Shown: one piece after another, positions 43,723-52,290 of the stretch
Layout of the letters: the number at the start of each line of letters is the position of its first letter
Position numbering within the stretch: position 1 is the first letter of the stretch
From: a bacterium 1XD21-13
Lineage (GTDB): Bacteria > Bacillota > Clostridia > Lachnospirales > Lachnospiraceae
Direction of reading: 5' to 3'
Assembly (NCBI GenBank): GCA_009917555.1
Contig: QZDX01000002.1
Span: forward strand, 310,001-374,000
DNA length: 64,000 nt
The notes under the pieces: generated by a model
The model's database searches: none
The model's input: the letters and a program-made list of their open reading frames with translations, nothing else
Told to the model about the DNA's origin: nothing
Position numbers and translations under genes: made by a program

Positions 43723-44390
43723 TCATCAATGGAAGTCCACGGGTACCAAAATACAGCAACACGGAGAAAATCATCTCTTCCTTTGCAAAAGGATTGTCGG
43801 AAAAGAACGTCACTTTTGAAACATATGCCATTTCCAACCGAAAAACATGGGACATCATTCGTGATGCTTATATAAAAAACGAGGAAATCCTCATTGCGCT
43901 GCCATTGTATGTAGAATGCGTGCCCGGACTTCTTTTGGAATTTTTGGAAACGCTTCCCCAAAAGGATGAGCATACAAGGCTTTCCTTTCTTTTGCAAAGT
44001 GGCTTTGCGGAGGGGTGTCAGCTTCGCTGCGGCGAGGCATTTCTGGAAAAATTGCCAAAATATTTGGGTGTCCGATATGGCGGCTGTTTGGTAAAAGGAG
44101 GGAATTTCGGAATCCGGATTTTGGATGAAGAAAAACAGGCGCAGGCCACAAAACCCTATCAGGCCATGGGAAGGCTGTTTGCAGAGGGAGACGGCTTCTT
44201 CCGTGAAGAAGCAAAAAAATTTACCGGCCCGGAATATTATCCGCTTCCTATACGCCTGATTACGGGATTGATATTCAAAATCCTTGCGAAAAAGATGTTT
44301 CAAAAGGCGGCTGCGTCCTGGGGATGCCAAGTGCCCCTTGATGAGAAAGTCTGGGAAATAAAAGAATTCAACGATTTCCCGAAAAAATAA
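43710..44390 (+). CDS. NAD(P)H-dependent oxidoreductase (flavodoxin fold)
   Basis: A 226-residue protein with the FMN phosphate loop INGSPRVPKYSNT at the N-terminus and ALPLYVECVPGLLLEFLE for the isoalloxazine region. Unlike the upstream neighbour it lacks the CxxC cluster. AAAGGAGGCGG precedes the ATG within the previous gene. Confidence 0.8.
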   Translation: MHVVIINGSPRVPKYSNTEKIISSFAKGLSEKNVTFETYAISNRKTWDIIRDAYIKNEEILIALPLYVECVPGLLLEFLETLPQKDEHTRLSFLLQSGFAEGCQLRCGEAFLEKLPKYLGVRYGGCLVKGGNFGIRILDEEKQAQATKPYQAMGRLFAEGDGFFREEAKKFTGPEYYPLPIRLITGLIFKILAKKMFQKAAASWGCQVPLDEKVWEIKEFNDFPKK

Positions 44391-44531
44391 CAGCAATGGC
44401 TACTCAATGCTTGCATACCGCCTCTCTTTTTTGTGCAAGAATAGAGAGGATATATTTGAGCGTCAGCCTTATAATAAGAAAGACAAATTTATGTCCACAA
44501 AGCACAACAAGTGCGGATAAGGAAGTATCTC

Positions 44532-45308
44532 ATGGAATGGGTCGAAAGATTAGACCAAAGCATGAATTACATTGAGGAGCATTTGACGGAGGAAATTGAC
44601 TATGAACAGCTAGGACGGATTGCCTGCTGCTCTGCCTATCGCTACCAAAGGATGTTTACTTACATGGCGGGCATCACTCTGGCAGAGTATATCCGAAGAA
44701 GAAAGCTGTCCTTGGCGGCGGTTGACCTGCAGGGCGGCAAGGAGCGGGTGATTGATATTGCAGAGAAATACGGCTACCACTCTCCCACTGCATTTAACCG
44801 GGCGTTCCAGTCCTTTCATGGGGTAGCTCCATCCTCCATGAAAGATGAGGGCGTATCCGTGAAATCTTTTTCCCCCATTGTATTTAAAATTGCTGTAAAA
44901 GGAGCGACAGAAATGAATTATAGGATTGAGACAAAGGAAGCATTCCGCATTATAGGTGTATCTGCACCTCTTGATAAGGAAATCGAAAATAATTTTATGG
45001 TAGTGCCAAAAATGTGGCAGGAGGCGTCTGTAAATGGAACCATACAGAAATTGGCAGGCATGATGAATACGCCGCCCATGGGACTTTTGGGCGTGAGTGC
45101 CTCTACCTGGGCAATCTTTTCCGGAACAGGCACCAATCAGTCCATACAGGAATTGGAGCAGCGGATTATAGGGGAATGGCTTCCCTCCTCGGGATACGAG
45201 TATGCCAGCGCCCCCGACATTGAGGTTTACTTAAATCCCGACCCACAGAACTCACAATATGAGGTATTGCTGCAGCAAAAGCTCTGCCTTATCATGTATC
45301 TTCGCTAA
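44532..45308 (+). CDS. AraC-family regulator with GyrI-like effector domain, damaged
   Basis: N-terminal AraC DNA-binding domain (two helix-turn-helix units, residues 5-105; DIAEKYGYHSPTAFNRAFQSFHG) followed by a GyrI-like effector-binding domain from about residue 130. Compared with this common family, the effector domain appears to lack some 35 residues between LLGVSA and STWAIFSG. The C-terminus departs after NPDPQNSQYEV, ending LLQQKLCLIMYLR where a WIPV-type ending is expected. The tail runs into the antisense Rpn-like remnant, so a deletion junction lies near 45265. Start at 44532 uses AAGGAAG. Confidence 0.75.
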   Translation: MEWVERLDQSMNYIEEHLTEEIDYEQLGRIACCSAYRYQRMFTYMAGITLAEYIRRRKLSLAAVDLQGGKERVIDIAEKYGYHSPTAFNRAFQSFHGVAPSSMKDEGVSVKSFSPIVFKIAVKGATEMNYRIETKEAFRIIGVSAPLDKEIENNFMVVPKMWQEASVNGTIQKLAGMMNTPPMGLLGVSASTWAIFSGTGTNQSIQELEQRIIGEWLPSSGYEYASAPDIEVYLNPDPQNSQYEVLLQQKLCLIMYLR

Positions 45309-45359
45309 CACCTCCTTTCGATCCTGAATCACGGGAAAATACTGTTTCAAATCCGCCAT
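45252..45359 (-). pseudogene. Remnant of an Rpn/PD-(D/E)XK transposase-nuclease gene
   Basis: The 35-codon reading frame MADLKQYFPVIQDRKEVL.. matches the N-terminus of a common Lachnospiraceae nuclease family (proteins that begin like MADLQKYFP and continue for about 300 residues), but stops after LLLQQYLIL. GAAAGGAG and the tandem leader repeat precede it. Its end overlaps the damaged end of the AraC-type gene, so both were truncated by one event. Confidence 0.6.
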
Positions 45360-45361
45360 AA

Positions 45362-45540
45362 ACCTGCTCCTTTCATTAATTTGTGCATGTTTTTTGTACA
45401 TAAAGGGATATGCCCCAGGGCACCCTCTCTTTGCCTTACAGGCAAATTCACCTTGCCCGTAGGGTGTTTCCTTGATTTGCAGATGTTTTTTGTGCATAAA
45501 GATATGCCCATAGGGTATTTCCTTAATTCACACACTATCT
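45362..45540 (-). repeat. Leader repeat, two diverged units with an inserted segment
   Basis: Same family as 41-120 and 11997-12055. CTCCTTTCATTAATTTGTGC opens the first unit; the second unit spans about 45468-45540. GATATGCCCCAGGGCACC and ATATGCCCATAGGGTAT are the hairpin parts. The remaining 45541-45751 shows nothing I can support. Confidence 0.6.
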
Positions 45541-45751
45541 GTGCTTCCTCCCCACATATACCTTTCCATACATTTGCTGAAAACCTCTCCGACCCGGAGA
45601 AATAGACAAAAGACATTCAGCAGCAGAATCTTGCTGCCGGAAAAATTCCTGTCTGTAATCGCATCATAACACAGATTACAAATTTTTACAATGTAAAAAA
45701 CATCTAAATAATCGAAAATCAAAAAATTTTATTTCCTATCCAACTATCAAA

Positions 45752-46160
45752 TTAAAAAATATTCAATTCCTTAAATGATTCTACGCACTCTTCTATATTA
45801 TCAAACCACTCCAGTGTACTGACCGGATTATATTCAGCCAGTACACTAGTATAACGAAAATTAAGTTTTGGATAGTTTGACGCAGAATATTTTTCTGAGA
45901 GTGCTGCTTCACAAACGCAGGCGTAGCGGTGGCTACGCCGAGGCTTGGGGAGTAGTGCTATCAGGAAAATAGGCAAGTCAAACTACCAACAACTTAATAT
46001 TCGTTATACTAGGCAGATTGGAAGCAGAAAATACACCCTCTATATGACTGTTTTCAATCTTATTGATAATAAAAAACTTTCCCTGCTCCAACCCCGTCAA
46101 AATCCTCTCATATCCATATTTTATGAAGATATCCGTCAAAATCCTCTTTTTGGCCTTTCT
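45752..46160 (-). pseudogene. Unidentified gene remnant interrupted by a MITE
   Basis: Reading from 46160 down, a frame gives IFIKYGYERILTGLEQGKFF..SASNLP, is broken by the element at 45850-46008, and resumes SVLAEYNPVSTLEWFDNIEE..LNIF and stop at 45752. Removing the element and one copy of CTAG rejoins the frame exactly (AAT CTG CCT AGT GTA). There is no start codon at the 5' side, so the N-terminus is also lost. No family recognised. Confidence 0.6.
45850..46008. mobile_element. MITE-like element with TATAACG termini and CTAG target duplication
   Basis: Terminal inverted repeats of about 32 bases: TATAACGAAAATTAAGTTTT.. at the left and its imperfect complement ending CGTTATA at the right. 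CTAG flanks both sides (45846-45849 and 46009-46012). A central GGCGTAGC ggt GGCTACGCC hairpin is present. It is 159 bp and encodes nothing, as expected of a non-autonomous element. Confidence 0.75.
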
Positions 46161-46397
46161 TTAACAGAAACAGGCCAAAAACCAGGCAGACAGTACCTAA
46201 TACCATAAAAAATGGCTTTTATATTCTTATTCATTCTGCGAACTTCACCTCATCTTCTGAGGGCTTTTTGGGAAATGTCAACAAAGCCTTTTGTGTCCCC
46301 CTTTTGATTCATAAAATGTTTTCGGAATTTTGATTATAGCTTATATTAACGCCGTCCTCCCTCATCACTTCCCTCGTATTTTCTCCGGCTGCAACTC

Positions 46398-46898
46398 TCA
46401 AAAGCTTCCCCTTACAACCTCCCCCGCAATATCCAAAATCTGCTCAATCCCGATCTGCGTCCCATCCTCCATAACAATCATCTTTCCATATGGGTCCAAT
46501 TTTTTCACATACCCAGTGACCTCCACATACATTCCCCCCTCTTTTTTATCATCCGGTTGGAAATACGTGATTGTGATCTCCGGCCGTTCCGGCATCTGTT
46601 CCATGAGCAGCCGCAATTTTTCATCCAAAATGGCTTTGCTGTTCTCATCCAGTTCTATCCTCTCCCCCGTGTACCTCCCCGTCTCCTGAATGGCGGCATC
46701 ATATCCGCCAAGAGCCGCAAAGGGCGAGAACTGTGCGGCCCTGTCCGCCACAGGCATTCTGGGCCTTTTTGAAGAAGTATGATGGGGAAGATCCATCATG
46801 TCGCTGTACCTTGACGTACAAAGTACGTCCGCCCCAGAGGGGCATGTATTACGGGGTACCCGTAGGGTATACTTTTGCATATCGTCTGCGTGATTCAT
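46398..46898 (-). CDS. YolD-like protein with an in-frame palindromic insertion
   Basis: A 166-residue protein of the YolD-like family that accompanies Y-family polymerases: YSDMMDLPHHTSSKRPRMPVADRAAQFSPFAALGGYDAAI is diagnostic. Residues 10-30 are encoded by a 63 bp palindrome-rich insertion (46809-46871); without it the N-terminus would read MNHADDMQKYSDMMD, the expected form. The start at 46898 has AGGGAATTAAGGG upstream. It follows the polymerase gene by 72 bases on the same strand and probably assists or regulates it during DNA damage. Confidence 0.82.
   Translation of the reverse strand: MNHADDMQKYTLRVPRNTCPSGADVLCTSRYSDMMDLPHHTSSKRPRMPVADRAAQFSPFAALGGYDAAIQETGRYTGERIELDENSKAILDEKLRLLMEQMPERPEITITYFQPDDKKEGGMYVEVTGYVKKLDPYGKMIVMEDGTQIGIEQILDIAGEVVRGSF
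46809..46871 (-). repeat. 63 bp palindromic insertion within the YolD-like coding sequence
   Basis: Contains GACGTAC aaa GTACGTC (46813-46829), GCCCC aga GGGGC (46831-46843) and GGGTACCC followed by GTAGGGTA (46854-46869). It is flanked by TA on both sides, is a multiple of three long, and has no stop in the gene's frame, so the ORF stays open. Confidence 0.7.
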
Positions 46899-46970
46899 CC
46901 CTTAATTCCCTGCCAATCCAGTGTCCGTACCGAAAATCCTTATGCACATTTCCGGTCTGTTTCTTTAATC

Positions 46971-48497
46971 TCAGGCTTTATGCCCGCCTATCTGATTGTT
47001 CCTGTCCGCCGTAGTGGCACCCTCCCTGAGATTCATGCCTTTTAAGACAGCGTTCTTGCCGTATTTCTTCTTTATGGACAAGATCGTCTGCTGCATCCTT
47101 TTTTCTTTTTCCAGGGCCGCTTTCTCTTCTGCCCGCTTCTTCTCCCTTGCCCCATAATCCGTAAACAAATCCAACTGCTCAAAGGCGTCTTCCCTATCCC
47201 CGACCCCCTCGCTCACTACCCGGTTTGCCGTAAGATACACCCGCCTTACAAGCAGCCTTGGATCAACTATTTTATCATATAAGGCAAGCACCGCATCCGT
47301 AATCGGCCTTGCCAGTGAAGTCTTATGCTCCAGATTGCCTGTGCCGTGGGCATGCTTTGGAACCCGCCGTCCATAGCGGTCCACCGCAACCGGGCCTTTA
47401 TAGGACTTATTTCTTACCGGGTCCGTAAGATTTTCCCTGTCATATCCTACCGTAAGCACGATCTGGTCCGTCACCAGACCCTTATCCATCAAATCCAGGG
47501 CAAGAAGATCCGCCATTTCCATCACGATCAGGCGGGCCTGTTCAAAGGTATAGGGATAATGAAGCACCTGCCCGGAGCCCACGCTGTTGGAGCTTGGCTT
47601 ATACGCTTTGATATCCGCAATGGTGCATGGTTCCCAGCCCCAGGCATGGTCGATCAAAAGCTCCGCATTTATACCGAAGAGTCGATACAGAAGATCCTCG
47701 TTATGATATTCTCCCGGCTTTCCGATGGAGCATCTGGCTATATCCCCCATCGTAAACATACCATTTGCTTCCAACTTCTTTGCGTAGCCCCCTCCCACAC
47801 GCCAAAAGTCCGTGAGGGGACGGTACGCCCAGAGCAGTCTGCGGTATGACATCTCGTCCAGTTCTGCGATCCGCACGCCGTCCTCGTCCGGCTCTACATG
47901 CTTGGCCACAATATCCAGGGCCACCTTGCACAAGTATAGATTCGTTCCAATCCCGGCTGTTGCGGTGATTCCGGTTGTCTCAAACACATCACGTATAATC
48001 CTCCGGGCAAAGTCCCGAACGGACAGATTGTTTGATTTCAGATAAGGAGCCGCATCCATAAAAACCTCGTCTATGGAATATACATGAATGTCCTCCGGTG
48101 CCACGTATTTCAAATAGATCTGATATATTTTTGTGCTCCATTCCATATAATGTGCCATCTGGGGCGGAGCCGCAATATAATCAACCGCAAGCTCCGGATG
48201 CTCCTTTAATTCCTCCGCATCGTGGGACGCTCCCGTGAACCTCCTCCCCGGTGCACGCATGCTCCGCTGTGCGTTTATCTCCCTTACCCTCTGCACCACC
48301 TCGAACAATCTGGCTCTCCCTGAGATTCCATACGCTTTCAGAGACGGAGACACGGCCAGGCAGATCGTTTTTTCCGTCCTGCTCACATCCGCCACCACCA
48401 GATTGGTAGTCATCGGGTCCAACTTACGTTCCACACATTCCACGGAAGCGTAAAAAGATTTCAAATCAATTGCGATATAAATAGGATGATTCATCAT
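46971..48497 (-). CDS. Y-family DNA polymerase (UmuC/DinB type)
   Basis: Translesion polymerase of 508 residues. The palm motif IYIAIDLKSFYASVECVERKLDP holds the first catalytic aspartate; VYSIDEVFMDAAPYL holds the second acidic pair (near residue 135). The little-finger region and a C-terminal extension with a basic coiled stretch (REKKRAEEKAALEKEKRMQQ) follow. Two adjacent ATG codons: GGGAGG fits the second (48494) slightly better. It pairs with the YolD-like gene downstream. Confidence 0.93.
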   Translation of the reverse strand: MMNHPIYIAIDLKSFYASVECVERKLDPMTTNLVVADVSRTEKTICLAVSPSLKAYGISGRARLFEVVQRVREINAQRSMRAPGRRFTGASHDAEELKEHPELAVDYIAAPPQMAHYMEWSTKIYQIYLKYVAPEDIHVYSIDEVFMDAAPYLKSNNLSVRDFARRIIRDVFETTGITATAGIGTNLYLCKVALDIVAKHVEPDEDGVRIAELDEMSYRRLLWAYRPLTDFWRVGGGYAKKLEANGMFTMGDIARCSIGKPGEYHNEDLLYRLFGINAELLIDHAWGWEPCTIADIKAYKPSSNSVGSGQVLHYPYTFEQARLIVMEMADLLALDLMDKGLVTDQIVLTVGYDRENLTDPVRNKSYKGPVAVDRYGRRVPKHAHGTGNLEHKTSLARPITDAVLALYDKIVDPRLLVRRVYLTANRVVSEGVGDREDAFEQLDLFTDYGAREKKRAEEKAALEKEKRMQQTILSIKKKYGKNAVLKGMNLREGATTADRNNQIGGHKA

Positions 48498-48509
48498 TTC
48501 CCTCCCGCA

Positions 48510-48857
48510 TTATAATTCCCGAACCCCCGCCCGCTTCAACCAACCTCTCAGCTTCTTTATAGGAAATCCGGTAAATGTATACGCATCTTCTTCCAGTCCA
48601 TGCTGCCCGATTACCGTTTCCTCCGCCTGACCATATATGGTCACAGACGGAAAAAAGAGAAGTATTCTGCCAAAGGTAAAGCCCCTGATATTCGATAATT
48701 TAAGCTCAATATCCGTATAAGTACTCAGGAAAACTCTTTGGCTGGTCACATAGATTGTGGCATGCCAGCATTGATAAGTATGCTTTTCTAAATCCCTGTA
48801 AGATACAAGTCCTTGTCCAATCAGCGACTCGCCCGAATAAAGCCTTATGCCTGCCAT
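48510..48857 (-). CDS. Small PH/GRAM-like domain protein
   Basis: A 115-residue protein (MAGIRLYSGESLIGQG..) whose strand pattern, with ATIYVTSQRVFLST and LKLSNIRGFTFGRILLFFPSVTIYG, fits the bacterial PH/GRAM fold. GGAGGAATCG precedes the ATG. It lies 12 bases upstream of the polymerase gene and may be co-transcribed. Function unknown. Confidence 0.6.
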   Translation of the reverse strand: MAGIRLYSGESLIGQGLVSYRDLEKHTYQCWHATIYVTSQRVFLSTYTDIELKLSNIRGFTFGRILLFFPSVTIYGQAEETVIGQHGLEEDAYTFTGFPIKKLRGWLKRAGVREL

Positions 48858-49017
48858 AACGATTCCTCCAACACTTCCCCCATACTCCTATCCCTCATCC
48901 TCCCGGCTTGGGATATGTCAATCCTCTTCAAACCTCCCATTTTAGTAATTATACCATAAACTCCTATACCATCATAGCCCAACTGCTCTTTCCCAAAACC
49001 TACCGCAGAAAAGGATC

Positions 49018-49217
49018 TGCCGGGAAATAAGACAGCAGACTTTTCTGATATCCAGTGTCCGGCTATTTGCGAACAGGCTGTCTGATATGGACGGACAGTG
49101 CCCCAAAACCCTACCACTAAAGTAAGCTACAAGGCAATGTCCGTTCATAGCAGACAGAATGTACGCAAATCGTCCGAACACCGGATATAGAAATGGCTGC
49201 TGTCTTATTTCCCGGCA
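49018..49217. repeat. Structured repeat element, copy B (200 bp)
   Basis: Closed by perfect 21-base inverted repeats (49018-49038 and 49197-49217) containing GGGAAATAAGACAGCAG. The arms differ from copy A (9094-9330) at paired positions: GACAGCAG here against GCCGGCAG there, with matching changes in the opposite arm. The interior blocks GATATCCAGTGTCCGGCT, TTTGCGAACAGGCT and CGTTCATAGCAGACAGAATG are identical to copy A. It ends 20 bases from the stop of the CoA-disulfide reductase gene. The rest of 48858-49017 shows nothing else. Confidence 0.75.
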
Positions 49218-49236
49218 GCTCCTTTTCTGGCACCAC

Positions 49237-50928
49237 CTACCCATCCATCCCGCAATCATACGCCCTTTCAATCAACGCCCGATCATTCACCACCGCATCA
49301 TAAAACCGAAATCCCCCAGAAAAGTTATAAGCTTCATACCCATTCCCCTCCAAAATCCGGCAGGCAATATAACTCCGCAGCCCACTCTGGCAGATAACAT
49401 AGACAGGCTTACCGCAGGCAACCTCCCCAAGCCGATCTCTCAGCTCATCCACCGGAATATTCACAAATCCCTCCATATGACCGGCCGCAAATTCTTCTGC
49501 CGTTCGTACATCCAACAGCGTAACGCTGCCGTCCCTTGGCACCTTATGGACATCCGCCAGACGCCACTGTTTCAGCGTGCCATTGGCAATATTGTCAATC
49601 AGAAATCCCGCCATATTTACCGGATCCTTTGCGGAAGAATAAGGCGGTGCATAGGCAAGATCCAGATCCTTTAGCCGGGTCGCTTTCAATCCGGCATGGA
49701 TGGCTGTAGCCAATACGTCAATCCGCTTGTCCACGCCCTCATATCCCACAATCTGAGCCCCCAGTAAACGGTAAGTCTCTTTCTCAAAGACCACTTTCAT
49801 CGTCATCACCCTGCCGCCGGGATAGTAACCGGCGTGGCTCATAGGCGAGAGAATAACGCTATCCACATCCAGTCCCTCTTTCCCTGCATTCGTCTCATTT
49901 ATACCGGTGGCAGCGGCCGTCATGCGAAATACCTTGATCACGGAGCTGCCCTGGCTGCCTAAATAGCGGCTGTCGCCGCCGCAGATATTATCGGCAATGA
50001 TACGGCCCTGCTTGTTGGCGGGACCTGCCAGGGAAATCAGAGCATCCCTGCCGGTAACATAGTGCTTCACCTGCACCGCATCCCCTGCGGCATAAATATC
50101 AGGCACAGAAGTCTCCATCCGGTCATTGACCACGATGCTGCCCTTTATGCCAAGCTCCAGACCGGCTTCCTTTGCCAGAGCCGTATCCGGAACAACGCCG
50201 ATGGCCAGTACCACCATGTCGGCATGGAGAGGTGCTTCATCTTTCAGCAGCACATCCACGCCGCCGTCCTTTTCCTCAAATCCCTCCACGGTACGGCCCA
50301 GAGCAAGCTTCACGCCATGCTTACGCATTTCGCCGTGGATCATAGACGCCATATCTGCATCAAAGGGATTCATAAGCTGCTTCGGACGCTGAACGATCGT
50401 CACCTCCATGCCAAGCTCCCGAAAATTCTCCGCCAATTCCAAGCCGATAAAGCCGCCGCCTGCCAAAACAGCAGATTTCGGATGGTGTTCATTGATGTAC
50501 TCCTTGATCCGGAACGTATCCTCCACCGTCCGCAGGGTAAACACCTTGTCCATATCCACACCGGCAAGTCTGGGCCGGGCCGGCTTTGCACCGGGAGACA
50601 AAATCAGCTTATCGTAGGTCTCTTCAAATTCCTCTCCGGTCTCCAGATTTTTGACAGAAACAGTTTTCCTGTCGGGATGGATGCGGGTAACCTCATGGTG
50701 CACTTTCATTTTCACCCGGAACCGGGAGAAAAAACTCTCCGGGGTCTGCAGGGTCAGCTCTTCGGAGTCCGTGATCTGATCTCCGATATAATAAGGCAGG
50801 CCGCAGTTCGCATAGGAAATATACCCCGAACGCTCAAAAACGAGGATCTCGGCCTGTTCATCCAGTCTTCTGATTCTTGCTGCGGCAGTCGCACCGCCGG
50901 CTACTCCTCCTACAATCACTACTTTCAT
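49237..50928 (-). CDS. CoA-disulfide reductase with C-terminal rhodanese domain
   Basis: About 563 residues. FAD-dependent pyridine nucleotide-disulfide oxidoreductase with the FAD loop VVIVGGVAGGATAAARIRR, a single redox cysteine in SYANCGLPYYIGD (near residue 42, one Cys rather than CxxxxC), and the NAD loop AVLAGGGFIGLELAENF. A rhodanese domain fills the last 100 residues with active-site cysteine in VICQSGLRSY. Such fusions reduce CoA-disulfides, persulfides or polysulfides. Start at 50928 (MKVVIVGG) is preceded by AGGTGG. One base separates it from the upstream rhodanese gene. Confidence 0.92.
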   Translation of the reverse strand: MKVVIVGGVAGGATAAARIRRLDEQAEILVFERSGYISYANCGLPYYIGDQITDSEELTLQTPESFFSRFRVKMKVHHEVTRIHPDRKTVSVKNLETGEEFEETYDKLILSPGAKPARPRLAGVDMDKVFTLRTVEDTFRIKEYINEHHPKSAVLAGGGFIGLELAENFRELGMEVTIVQRPKQLMNPFDADMASMIHGEMRKHGVKLALGRTVEGFEEKDGGVDVLLKDEAPLHADMVVLAIGVVPDTALAKEAGLELGIKGSIVVNDRMETSVPDIYAAGDAVQVKHYVTGRDALISLAGPANKQGRIIADNICGGDSRYLGSQGSSVIKVFRMTAAATGINETNAGKEGLDVDSVILSPMSHAGYYPGGRVMTMKVVFEKETYRLLGAQIVGYEGVDKRIDVLATAIHAGLKATRLKDLDLAYAPPYSSAKDPVNMAGFLIDNIANGTLKQWRLADVHKVPRDGSVTLLDVRTAEEFAAGHMEGFVNIPVDELRDRLGEVACGKPVYVICQSGLRSYIACRILEGNGYEAYNFSGGFRFYDAVVNDRALIERAYDCGMDG

Positions 50929-50929
50929 C

Positions 50930-51250
50930 TTATTGTTCCACCTTTCCTGCGTAAGCGGCAATCCCACCGATGTTGTTCACTTTGGTGTATCCCATACGTT
51001 TCAGTATCCCGGCTGCCTGACGGCTGCGGGAGCCGGAGTAGCAGTATACAAACAAAGGGGTATCTTTATCCCCGGCCACGGCGGCCGCTTTTTCAAGCTG
51101 CTGCAAGGGTACATTTTTGCTGCCGGGAATATGGCCCTCCCGGTATTCCGAAATGGTACGCACATCCAACAGGACGGCACCGGGAGTGGCCTTGTATTCC
51201 TCCACGCCCTGATTGATATTCCCTTGTCCGAAAAAATTAAAAAAGCCCAT
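50930..51250 (-). CDS. Single-domain rhodanese
   Basis: A 106-residue sulfurtransferase. LLDVRTISEYREGHIPGSKNVPL and the active-site loop VYCYSGSRSRQAA (Cys near residue 70) are diagnostic. AAGGAGGTGTAGTC precedes the ATG. Co-transcribed with the CoA-disulfide reductase; the pair probably handles sulfane sulfur. Confidence 0.92.
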   Translation of the reverse strand: MGFFNFFGQGNINQGVEEYKATPGAVLLDVRTISEYREGHIPGSKNVPLQQLEKAAAVAGDKDTPLFVYCYSGSRSRQAAGILKRMGYTKVNNIGGIAAYAGKVEQ

Positions 51251-51319
51251 GACTACACCTCCTTACAGCATCCCGGTATGTTCCTCCGGAAGTGATTCTG
51301 ATTGATATTGACAGCAGAC
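51251..51319 (-). CDS. 22-codon ORF ahead of rhodanese, probable thioredoxin gene remnant
   Basis: An ATG at 51319 with AAGGAGGACGACAAA upstream opens a frame beginning MSAVNINQNHF, the typical N-terminus of a thioredoxin, then switches to RRNIPGCCKEV and stops one base before the rhodanese start codon. It looks like a thioredoxin gene deleted from codon 12 onward, leaving its promoter, ribosome binding site and first codons to serve the rhodanese operon. The identification rests on only 11 residues. Confidence 0.4.
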
Positions 51320-51493
51320 ATTTTGTCGTCCTCCTTTTTCTTATGTAGTTTTACTCTTTATGTACAAGAATATTATAACCGGAAGCTTCGAGATTTTCTG
51401 TGATGACATCACCAAATTCAGCAGAAATTGAAAACCCAGCAGCTATAAATAATAGAACAAGCTTTCATAAGTCATCATAACTACCTTACTGCA

Positions 51494-51829
51494 TTATTTA
51501 TTACTTTTCTCACTTTCCAACATTGCTCGGACTATCTCTGTTTTATCGCCATAAAAATAATTTGGTTTAAATCTACAATAATTGTAATATCTTATGTCTA
51601 CCCAATTATATATGTACTTTACTAAATCTTGCTTTATTGCATCAAATAAACCCCAGAAATCATTTTTATCATAATCTCTTCCTAAAGTTAATTTTGCTGC
51701 ATAAAATTCAAAGCTATAATCTGCAAGGATGCTTCTTAGGTTTTCATCATATATTCCATTAATATTTAGAACATATTGCTGGCTGTTTATTTGTTTAAGG
51801 GCTTTTTCAATCCCATCTATACTAACCAT
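51494..51829 (-). CDS. Hypothetical protein
   Basis: A 111-residue protein rich in Tyr, Asn and Asp (MVSIDGIEKALKQINSQQYV..). No family recognised. The start codon overlaps the stop of an upstream open frame (TGATG), suggesting coupling to a gene now partly lost. AT-rich compared with its neighbours. Confidence 0.45.
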   Translation of the reverse strand: MVSIDGIEKALKQINSQQYVLNINGIYDENLRSILADYSFEFYAAKLTLGRDYDKNDFWGLFDAIKQDLVKYIYNWVDIRYYNYCRFKPNYFYGDKTEIVRAMLESEKSNK

Positions 51830-52002
51830 CAGCTGCTCATTAAAGTTTTCATTTTTTCTTTTATATTTCCGACTTCAATTAGTAAAGCAACAAGTGTAGA
51901 TGCCACACATACAAATGACAAATTCTTGACTATATTCCTCCCATATCTTTTGTATCCTTCTTCTGCAGAAGCCTCGGCTTTGCAAAATACACATCCATTG
52001 CC
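51829..52002 (-). pseudogene. C-terminal remnant of a small membrane protein
   Basis: An open frame without a start codon reads GNGCVFCKAEASAEEGYKRY, then a hydrophobic helix (NLSFVCVASTLVALLIEVG) and ends IKEKMKTLMSS. A CxxC pair followed by a helix suggests a zinc-ribbon membrane protein tail. The stretch 52003-52290 shows nothing I can support. Confidence 0.35.
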
Positions 52003-52290
52003 TCAAGCGAAATCTTATGCTTTTCCTTGTTTCTAAGATTCTTATTTTCATCCCATTAAAATTTATTTTTTAACCATTCCTCTTAGATTATCTATACGAA
52101 TAATATATCAGCAAATAACAAGTCCATCAATTGCATTTTTATATGCGTTCTATTTCCTGTCTATCCACCCATCTCTTTAAGACGAGAACCAAAACGGCGG
52201 ACAAGATCCTTGCCCATACGGTACTCCACCAAAAAAACAGGCATAATCTTTGCACACTCTCTATTCACACCCAACCTGCGGTTCCGTCCA

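Noticed and set aside
48845-49271. ORFs covering the structured element copy B
   Set aside because: Their translations come from the repeat itself, lack good start signals and show no protein-like composition.
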